From the NCBI GenBank assembly GCA_947565875.1, contig CANOHR010000021.1, positions 1-11,301 on the forward strand: a stretch of DNA of 11,301 nt, in the 5' to 3' direction. Below are positions 6,883 to 11,301 of the stretch, one piece after another. The notes beneath the pieces are model-generated. The model was not told where the DNA came from and did no database searches. It was given only the letters and a program-made list of their open reading frames with translations. The DNA comes from an uncultured Pseudoflavonifractor sp. (GTDB lineage Bacteria; Bacillota; Clostridia; Oscillospirales; Oscillospiraceae). A program made the position numbers and the translations under genes. How positions within the stretch are numbered: position 1 is the stretch's first letter; every line of letters begins with the position of its first letter.

Positions 6883-7923
6883 ATGGGACGAAGAAGCGGG
6901 ACCAAGGAAGAATTGATCAAATGTGAATACTGCGGCGAAATGTACGCTGCCAGCTATAAGCACTGCCCCTTCTGCAACGAGGACGGTACGGGCCGTTGGG
7001 ACGACCCGGACGCTGCCGATGACGATCTCTACGACGACGAATTGCCTGTCCGTGGCGGACGCCGGTTGGCCCATGGTTCTCGTCCCAGCCGGGGCGGCGG
7101 AAACGGCCCTTCGGTGGGGCGGATCATCAGTTGGGTACTGTCCCTGGCCCTCATCATTGCTGCGGCGGGGATCGTTATTTCGTTGGTAAAGCCTCTTCTG
7201 GGGAAGGGGAAGGAGCCTCAGTCTACTGTCAGCACTCCTCCCACCGAGGTAAGCGCGGAGCCTTCTGTGGCGCCCACCCAGCCGGTGGCGCCGCCCTCCA
7301 TAGAGCCCACCGTGGACCCGGAGCCTCAGCCAACCGCCCCCGGGATCCAGACTCCGTCGGTGCCCCTGGTGACGCCCACTGACTTCAAGCTGAGCCGGGA
7401 CGACATTTCCTTTTTTGCCGTGGGAGAGACCTATCAGTTCAAGGTGACCCTGACCCCGGCGGACGCCCACAGTGCGGATATCGTCTGGAAGTCCAGCGAT
7501 CCCAACGTGGCCTCGGTATCCTGGAACGGCCTTGTAACGGCGGTGTCCAAGGGAACGGTGAAGGTGACCGCCTCCATTGAGGGGGTAGGGGAGAGAAGCT
7601 GTGTGGTCCGCTGCAATTTCTCCGGCAGCGCTCCCACTGCCACCACGGCGCCCTCCGAAACGACTACATCGGAGCCCTCCGGCTCCACGTCCAAAAGCAA
7701 CCTTTCCCTGAACCGGGAGGACTTTACCCTGAGCAAGGAGGGGGAGACCTGGCGGCTCATCGTCTCGGGCACCAGTTCGGCGGTGACCTGGGCTTCCAGC
7801 GACACCGGGATAGCCACCGTAGGGGCCGATGGCACTGTCACCGCCGTGAGCAAAGGTACCTGCCGTGTGACGGCCACGGTAGATGGCGTAACGCTGAAAT
7901 GTATCGTCCGGTGCAGCTTCTGA
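6883..7923 (+). CDS. Zinc-ribbon, single-pass membrane protein with two Ig-like (BIG2) domains
   Basis: This is a 346-residue protein. Residues 14-31 form a CxxC...CxxC zinc ribbon (Cys 14, 17, 28, 31). An acidic stretch (~38-53) and a Gly/Arg-rich stretch (~56-80) follow, then one transmembrane helix (~81-106), then a long Pro/Thr/Glu linker (~111-165). Two bacterial Ig-like BIG2 repeats occupy ~168-246 and ~273-346; each has the hallmark VxWxSSDxxxAxVxxxGxVTAVSKGT pattern and ends in a CVVRC or CIVRC pair. Arg/Lys on the N-side of the helix is mixed with acidic residues; the likely topology is zinc ribbon inside, Ig domains outside. It is probably a surface-binding or sensing protein; no enzymatic domain is seen. 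It has its own promoter (6820-6848) and terminator (7945-7974). Domain calls are confident; the biological role is unknown. Confidence 0.85.
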   Translation: MGRRSGTKEELIKCEYCGEMYAASYKHCPFCNEDGTGRWDDPDAADDDLYDDELPVRGGRRLAHGSRPSRGGGNGPSVGRIISWVLSLALIIAAAGIVISLVKPLLGKGKEPQSTVSTPPTEVSAEPSVAPTQPVAPPSIEPTVDPEPQPTAPGIQTPSVPLVTPTDFKLSRDDISFFAVGETYQFKVTLTPADAHSADIVWKSSDPNVASVSWNGLVTAVSKGTVKVTASIEGVGERSCVVRCNFSGSAPTATTAPSETTTSEPSGSTSKSNLSLNREDFTLSKEGETWRLIVSGTSSAVTWASSDTGIATVGADGTVTAVSKGTCRVTATVDGVTLKCIVRCSF

Positions 7924-7944
7924 TGAAATATACGCAAAGAGAGA

Positions 7945-7974
7945 CGGCCCTTTACCGGGCCGCCTTTCTTTTTT
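7945..7974 (+). terminator. Intrinsic terminator after the Ig-like gene, probably bidirectional
   Basis: The stem CGGCCC (7945-7950) with GGGCCG (7957-7962) has a TTTACC loop and is followed by CC and a strong T-run, TTTCTTTTTT (7965-7974). On the minus strand the same stem is followed by TCTCTCTTT, so it may also end the small minus-strand gene whose stop is at 7998-8000. Confidence 0.85.
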
Positions 7975-7997
7975 GTACTGGAAAGGCAAATTAAAAT

Positions 7998-8362
7998 TTA
8001 CCCTTCCTCCAGCCACTGGATCAGTTCACCGCATTGATGGGGGGAGAGGCCGGACAGAATGGCCATATCGTCCAGCTGTTTATAGAATTTCCAGGCTGTC
8101 TCCGCCTGCCGCTGAGCGGTTTGCAGTTCTGACTCCAACTGGGAAAGGGAGGGCGTTGGGGAGCCGCTTTTTTTCTTGGAGCGCTTGGGAGGGCGGCCCC
8201 GTTTCCGGGGAAGGAGGGGAGCCCCTGGCGGGCCAGTTCTACCCGTTTTTGACACTGGGCCAGGCGCTCCACGGCATGGGCATGATCCAGAGCGGCTTTT
8301 TGATAAAGTGTGAGATATTCGACCAGTTGATCCTTGTTCAAGCCGTCCTGTCCGGGGCCCAT
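7998..8362 (-). pseudogene. Small basic helical protein gene, apparently frameshifted
   Basis: Two overlapping minus-strand frames together look like one gene. From ATG 8362 (weak SD GGGGGA upstream) the first frame gives a plausible helical, coiled-coil-like start (NKDQLVEYLTLYQKAALDHA, then VERLAQCQKRVELARQ). It then turns into low-quality Ser/Pro/Trp-rich sequence and stops at 8021. A -1 shift leads into the other frame, which has an AT-hook-like RKRGRPPKRSKKK, a second helix (LSQLESELQTAQRQAETAWKFYKQLDD) and the end SPHQCGELIQWLEEG, stopping at 7998-8000. Restoring one base in the C-run (+ strand G 8207-8210) gives a continuous ~121-residue protein with the basic motif intact. A7 (8168-8174 on +) is another possible slip site. 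Options are a real mutation, a sequencing or assembly error, or programmed frameshifting. I do not recognise the family. Confidence 0.5.
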
Positions 8363-8510
8363 ACCGTTCCCCCGTTTTCATGCGGGGAAAGGGAGGGGAG
8401 AGCCCTACGCTGTCACAGTATGGGGCTTCTCCACCATCCCGACTTTTTCAGGTTCGGCATCTGGGCCGTAGGACCGGCTTTTTGCTGCGGTGATCGTTCA
8501 TGATAGATTC
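8363..8510 (-). other. Hairpin-rich leader upstream of the small frameshifted gene
   Basis: This stretch has no credible gene. Read on the minus strand it can fold a long stem from GGAGAAGCCC (8432-8423) with GGGCTCTCC (8405-8397), one bulge, extended inward by ATAC/GTA pairing. A second hairpin is CCCCG (8387-8383) with CGGGG (8374-8370). The second stem contains most of the only SD-like sequence for ATG 8362, so it could mask translation. Weaker 4-bp stems lie at 8439-8457 and 8465-8478. I match it to no known riboswitch or small RNA. The promoter is unclear: TTGACC at the end of the terminator arm has no good -10 at the right spacing. Confidence 0.35.
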
Positions 8511-8517
8511 TTTTGGG

Positions 8518-8574
8518 TCAAAACGCCGCGAAGACCGGCCCCTTCATGGGGACGCAGTCTTCGCGGCGTTTTGA
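8518..8574 (-). terminator. Strong symmetrical terminator after the antiporter gene
   Basis: A perfect 18-bp inverted repeat (8518-8535 with 8557-8574) has arms TCAAAACGCCGCGAAGAC and its complement. The 21-nt loop holds a further CCCC/GGGG hairpin (8539-8551). On either strand the stem ends in four T followed by GA, so it can act in both directions. It lies 75 bases after the antiporter stop and separates that gene from the small gene downstream. Confidence 0.85.
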
Positions 8575-8648
8575 CGTTTTATAAAGACGGGGGGGCGTGT
8601 TTGCCCTTGTCGATCGAAGCTGGCAAAAGAGAAGGAAGATGGCGCCTC

Positions 8649-9950
8649 TTACCCGTTGCGGCTTCCCAGTTCCACCGGCTTCTTGGCCTTGTTGATGGTC
8701 CGGGCGGAGGTCTTTCCCTCGGGTTGGATCTCTCCGGCGGCCATCAAAGAGCGCTTGGTCAGGGTGGGGCCCACCAGTTCGTAGACCAGCACGGAGAAGA
8801 GGACCACGTTGCGCACCATGGCCCCGTCTATCAGGTTCTGGGCGGTGAGAGCCATCCCCAGCGCCACTCCCGCCTGGGGGAGAAGGGTAATGCCCAGATG
8901 CTTTTTGATCTTGGCATCGCAGCCCGTAGCGGCACAGCTGAGATAGGCGCCGGTAAACTTGCCCAGGGAGCGAAAAAGAATGTAGACAATGCCCACCAGC
9001 AGCACCAGGGGCTGGGACAGCACCCCCAGGTCCAACTCGGCGCCGGAGAGGACAAAGAAGAGAATGTTCAGCGGGGCGGTCCAGTGGTCGATCCGCTCCA
9101 TGATCTCCTGGGAGGTACGGCAGACATTGCAGAAGACGGTGCCCGCCATCATGCAGGTGAGAAGCAGGCTGAAGCCGATGTGGATGCCGCCGATCTCAAA
9201 TTCCAGCATGGAAAGACCCACCGTCAGCAGCACAAAGCCGATGGACAGGCTCCGCCGCTTGCTCCGGGAGTGGAAGAACTGCTCCAGACAGTGGAGGAAG
9301 AACCCGGCGAAGCCGCCCAACAGAAGAGAGAGTATGATCTCAATGACAGGCTCCACCAGAACGCTGACTACGCTGACCACGCCGCTTTCCATGGCGGAGG
9401 CTACCCCGAAGGAGGCGGAGAACAGCACCAGGCCCACCGCGTCGTCGATGGCTACCACCATCAGCAGAAGATGGGTCAGGGGGCCGTCTGCCTTATACTG
9501 CCGGACCACCATCAGGGTGGCGGCGGGGGCGGTGGCGGCGGCGATGGCGCCCAGAGTGATGGCGGAGGGCAGGCTGATGAGGGCAGGGTTCAGAAAGTGA
9601 AGGGCGATGAGAGCCAGGTCCACCACGATGGTGGTCACCACCGCCTGGGCAATGCCCACGATAATGACCCGGGAACCCATACTCCGCAGCTGCTCCAGCC
9701 GGAATTCATCCCCGATGGCGAAGGCGATAAAGCCCAGAGCCACCTGGGAGATGATGTTGAATCCGGCCACCTGGTCCAGATTGGCGAAGCCCAAGCCGGG
9801 AACGGCCAGGGCGCCCAGACAGAAGGGGCCCAGCAAAAGTCCGGTGATGAGGTAGGCGGTGACGGCGGGCAGCCCCAGCTTTTTGGCGGGCCGGGACATG
9901 AGAAGTCCCCCCATCAGGCAGATGGACAGGCAGATGAGGATCTGTGACAT
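8649..9950 (-). CDS. Cation:proton antiporter, CPA2 (Kef/NapA-like) family
   Basis: This 433-residue integral membrane protein has about 12 hydrophobic segments and no cytosolic TrkA-N domain, so it is a bare transport domain. Family marks are GLPAVTAYLITGLLLGP (~26-42), an unwound-helix-like ATAPAAT (139-145), the paired acidic ion-binding residues in AIDDAVGL (Asp169-Asp170), SGAELDL (302-308) and LLPQAGVALGM (356-366). Two consecutive aspartates are the signature of electrogenic CPA2 exchangers such as NapA, so Na+/H+ exchange is more likely than K+ efflux, though the ion is inferred. Role: pH, Na+ or K+ homeostasis in the cytoplasmic membrane. Start ATG 9950 has AAGGAG ~10 bases upstream. 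A promoter candidate is at 9995-10023 and a terminator at 8518-8574, so it appears to be a single-gene unit. The ~30-residue tail is short and basic. Confidence 0.9.
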   Translation of the reverse strand: MSQILICLSICLMGGLLMSRPAKKLGLPAVTAYLITGLLLGPFCLGALAVPGLGFANLDQVAGFNIISQVALGFIAFAIGDEFRLEQLRSMGSRVIIVGIAQAVVTTIVVDLALIALHFLNPALISLPSAITLGAIAAATAPAATLMVVRQYKADGPLTHLLLMVVAIDDAVGLVLFSASFGVASAMESGVVSVVSVLVEPVIEIILSLLLGGFAGFFLHCLEQFFHSRSKRRSLSIGFVLLTVGLSMLEFEIGGIHIGFSLLLTCMMAGTVFCNVCRTSQEIMERIDHWTAPLNILFFVLSGAELDLGVLSQPLVLLVGIVYILFRSLGKFTGAYLSCAATGCDAKIKKHLGITLLPQAGVALGMALTAQNLIDGAMVRNVVLFSVLVYELVGPTLTKRSLMAAGEIQPEGKTSARTINKAKKPVELGSRNG

Positions 9951-9994
9951 AGAACGATCGCTCCTTCGTAAATGAAATTGTTATAGCGGATTGT

Positions 9995-10023
9995 AGAATA
10001 GCACTTTTCAACAAAAATGGCAA
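9995..10023 (-). promoter_or_regulatory. Probable promoter for the antiporter gene
   Basis: Read on the minus strand: -35 TTGCCA (10023-10018), a 17-bp spacer and -10 TATTCT (10000-9995). The leader to ATG 9950 would be about 40 nt. Other partial matches (TTGAAA, TATAAC) occur in the same AT-rich stretch, so the exact boxes are uncertain. Confidence 0.45.
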
Positions 10024-10048
10024 AGGCTTTTTGGCAAAAAGGTCAACA

Positions 10049-10075
10049 AAATGGGCTGGGATCCCCGACCCATTT
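10049..10075 (-). terminator. Probable terminator after the kinase-like gene
   Basis: On the minus strand AAATGGG (10075-10069) pairs with CCCATTT (10055-10049) around an inner GGGATCCC-type palindrome, followed by TGTTG. The T-run is short. It lies 16 bases after the stop at 10092-10094 and before the antiporter promoter. Confidence 0.5.
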
Positions 10076-10091
10076 CTTGTGATTTTGTGAT

Positions 10092-11189
10092 TTACGCTCT
10101 TCCCTCCGGCGTGGGCAAGTGGGAGGTATCCACCACGATATCGCACCGGTTTTCCACAGAGAGGGAGCCAAAGTAGTTTTCCTCCATGGGGATCCACCGC
10201 TCCCGGAACTTCTCCAGGCTTTCCGGATTCTCCCGGCGGGAGAGACGGGCAAGCTGGATTTCCGGGGAGCAGGTAAAGAAGATCCGCAGGTGGGAGTATC
10301 GCTCCAGGGCGGGATGGAGGGCATAGCTTCCCTCAATAATGTTGAGCCGCCGAAAGGGGATCCCCTGCGGCTCCCCCATGGTCATGGAGGAGCAGTCGAA
10401 CCGGCGGTGGGCTACCGCTTCCTCCCGGCGGAGAGGCTCAAAGAGTTCAGTGGCCGCGCGCTCATAGTCCACATTGCCGCCGGGGGCTGCAAGCCGTTCG
10501 GGAGTCCGCTTTTCCGGCGGCAGGAAAAAGTCGTCCATATGAAATACGTTGCACGCGTCAAAAAGCTCTCCCGCCTTTTGGGCAAAGGTGGTCTTGCCGC
10601 CGGCGCAGCGTCCGTCCACCGCTACGATGACAGGACCCTGCGTATCCCGCAGCAGTGCGTCGATGGCACGAAGGGCAGGGGCATAGAGGGAGAGATCCCG
10701 GTCTATGACCCGGTAGTGGGGGTGGTAAAGCTCCCGGTAGCCGTCGCTGTGGTGGAGCGGGGGGCAGCCCTCGCTTTCGTAGAGGGAGAGGAACAACTCT
10801 AGTTCCTGCCGGTCCAGAGGCAGCTCCCCGGTCCAGGCCAGACCGGCCAACTGTCCCAATTTTTCCCACAGTCCTTTTTCACTGCCCCGGGGTTGGGCGG
10901 AGCGGGCAAAGCAGCGGGAGAGAAGGGGAAGGTCCTTCTCTGTGATGAGCCGGGGATCCAGGTGGGCACGGCACAGAGCGCCGCCAATGGCCTCTACGGT
11001 GTAGGCGGGGGCGTAGCCTTCCTCCTTGGCCTGGGAAAACTCCTTTTGAAGGGCCTCCAGAGCCTCTCCCGCTTCCACCAGATGGCCAGGGCCAAACTCG
11101 CTTTGGTAGAGGAGCTTTACATAGTCCCGGATCTCCATGCCGGGGTAGCGTTGGGCGTGAAGAAGAAGGATATTTTTTATCATGCTCAT
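10092..11189 (-). CDS. Two-domain protein: unassigned N-terminal domain plus uridine kinase-like P-loop domain
   Basis: This 365-residue cytoplasmic protein has no transmembrane segment. The C-terminal ~180 residues are P-loop kinase-like: VIVAVDGRCAGGKTTFAQ (Walker A GRCAGGKT, 193-200), the uridine kinase-type MDDFFLP (218-224), IIEGSYAL (284-291) and RLSRRE (315-320, lid-like arginines). The N-terminal ~170 residues (RYPGMEIRDYVKLLYQSEFGPGHLV at the start, PPLHHSDGYRELYHPHYRVID at the end) form a conserved-looking domain of a type I have seen in Firmicutes hypothetical proteins but cannot name. Substrate is unknown; phosphorylation of a nucleoside or similar small molecule is an inference from the kinase half. 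Start ATG 11189 is preceded by AAAGGAGG with 7-base spacing; a second ATG two codons later is less well placed. It has a hairpin leader (11214-11242) and a probable terminator (10049-10075). Confidence 0.8.
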   Translation of the reverse strand: MSMIKNILLLHAQRYPGMEIRDYVKLLYQSEFGPGHLVEAGEALEALQKEFSQAKEEGYAPAYTVEAIGGALCRAHLDPRLITEKDLPLLSRCFARSAQPRGSEKGLWEKLGQLAGLAWTGELPLDRQELELFLSLYESEGCPPLHHSDGYRELYHPHYRVIDRDLSLYAPALRAIDALLRDTQGPVIVAVDGRCAGGKTTFAQKAGELFDACNVFHMDDFFLPPEKRTPERLAAPGGNVDYERAATELFEPLRREEAVAHRRFDCSSMTMGEPQGIPFRRLNIIEGSYALHPALERYSHLRIFFTCSPEIQLARLSRRENPESLEKFRERWIPMEENYFGSLSVENRCDIVVDTSHLPTPEGRA

Positions 11190-11213
11190 GCTTCGGCCTC
11201 CTTTGCCGCCGGT

Positions 11214-11242
11214 CCTGAGGCGCTGCCAGGCAGCGCCTCAGG
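11214..11242 (-). promoter_or_regulatory. Perfect leader hairpin upstream of the kinase-like gene
   Basis: CCTGAGGCGCTGCC (11214-11227) and its exact complement (11229-11242) are separated by one base, so a 12-bp stem with a 5-nt loop is expected, with outer GCCGG/CCGGC (11208-11212, 11246-11250) able to extend it. It ends about 10 bases before the SD AAAGGAGG on the minus strand. There is no T-run on either side, so a stability or translation-control role is more likely than termination. Confidence 0.55.
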
Positions 11243-11272
11243 CTTCCGGCCTGGGATCTTTGGCTTTGGTAT

Positions 11273-11301
11273 ATCATATTTTATCATAAAAAAGCGGGTT
11301 T
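11273..11301 (-). promoter_or_regulatory. AT-rich edge: possible promoter and end of an upstream terminator
   Basis: On the minus strand the window starts AAACCCGCTTTTTT, which looks like the right arm and T-run of a terminator whose left arm is outside the window. Two -10-like TATGAT words follow (11288-11283 and 11278-11273) but no good -35 is seen. The kinase gene promoter is probably here, but the exact boxes are uncertain. Confidence 0.3.

Noticed and set aside
7988..8000. AT-rich word resembling the end of the 1681-1806 palindromic element.
   Set aside because: Only about 12-13 A/T-rich bases match and the neighbouring element sequence is absent; chance similarity beside a TAA stop is likely.
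7973..8503. A 176-codon plus-strand frame opposite the small frameshifted gene and its leader.
   Set aside because: It starts in the terminator T-run region with no SD, and its sequence has no domain pattern. The minus strand gives a more protein-like, though broken, reading.
8490..9947. A 485-codon plus-strand open frame antisense to the antiporter gene.
   Set aside because: It mirrors the antiporter codons; its protein is an unnatural Gly/Gln/His-rich string with no hydrophobic or domain pattern. High G+C reduces stop codons on the opposite strand.

Overview
The window is about 60% G+C. It has Gram-positive style Shine-Dalgarno sites (GGAGG/AAGGAG), near-consensus vegetative promoters and sharp intrinsic terminators. 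Its gene families (YtrA-type GntR regulator with ABC transporter, XpaC-like protein, VanW, zinc-ribbon/Ig-like membrane protein) are typical of high-G+C Clostridia. The best guess is a gut member of the Oscillospiraceae (Flavonifractor/Lawsonibacter/Oscillibacter-like). This rests on family content and style; no 16S or other taxonomic marker is present.

Layout. (1) Positions 1-1682, + strand: the end of a GntR regulator, an ABC ATPase and an ABC-2 type permease, tightly packed as one operon. (2) 1681-1806: a 126-bp MITE-like palindromic element made of two perfect hairpins inside inverted terminal repeats, starting inside the permease stop codon. (3) 1815-3108, - strand: a 414-aa XpaC-family membrane protein with an internal helix-turn-helix-like region and its own promoter and terminator. 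(4) 3232-5978, + strand: a divergent promoter driving a large VanW/peptidoglycan-binding protein and a DUF2461 protein, closed by a terminator. (5) 5982-7974, + strand: a NodB-type polysaccharide deacetylase and a zinc-ribbon/transmembrane/double Ig-like protein, the latter with its own strong promoter and terminator. (6) 7998-8574, - strand: a small gene that appears frameshifted, a structured leader in front of it, and a strong 18-bp-stem terminator. (7) 8649-10023, - strand: a CPA2-type cation:proton antiporter with its promoter. (8) 10049-11301, - strand: a two-domain protein with a uridine-kinase-like P-loop C-terminus, preceded by a perfect leader hairpin.

How the genes fit together. 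The left operon is a regulator-coupled drug, peptide or envelope-stress exporter of the YtrA type. The middle block (VanW protein, deacetylase, Ig-like protein, perhaps the XpaC-like protein) looks devoted to the cell envelope. The right block (antiporter, kinase-like protein) looks like housekeeping. I see no rRNA, tRNA, CRISPR array, transposase gene or phage gene.

No clearly new multi-gene system stands out. The items most worth a second look are the palindromic element at 1681-1806, the frameshifted AT-hook-like gene with its hairpin-rich leader (7998-8510), the zinc-ribbon/Ig protein, and the kinase fused to an unassigned N-terminal domain.
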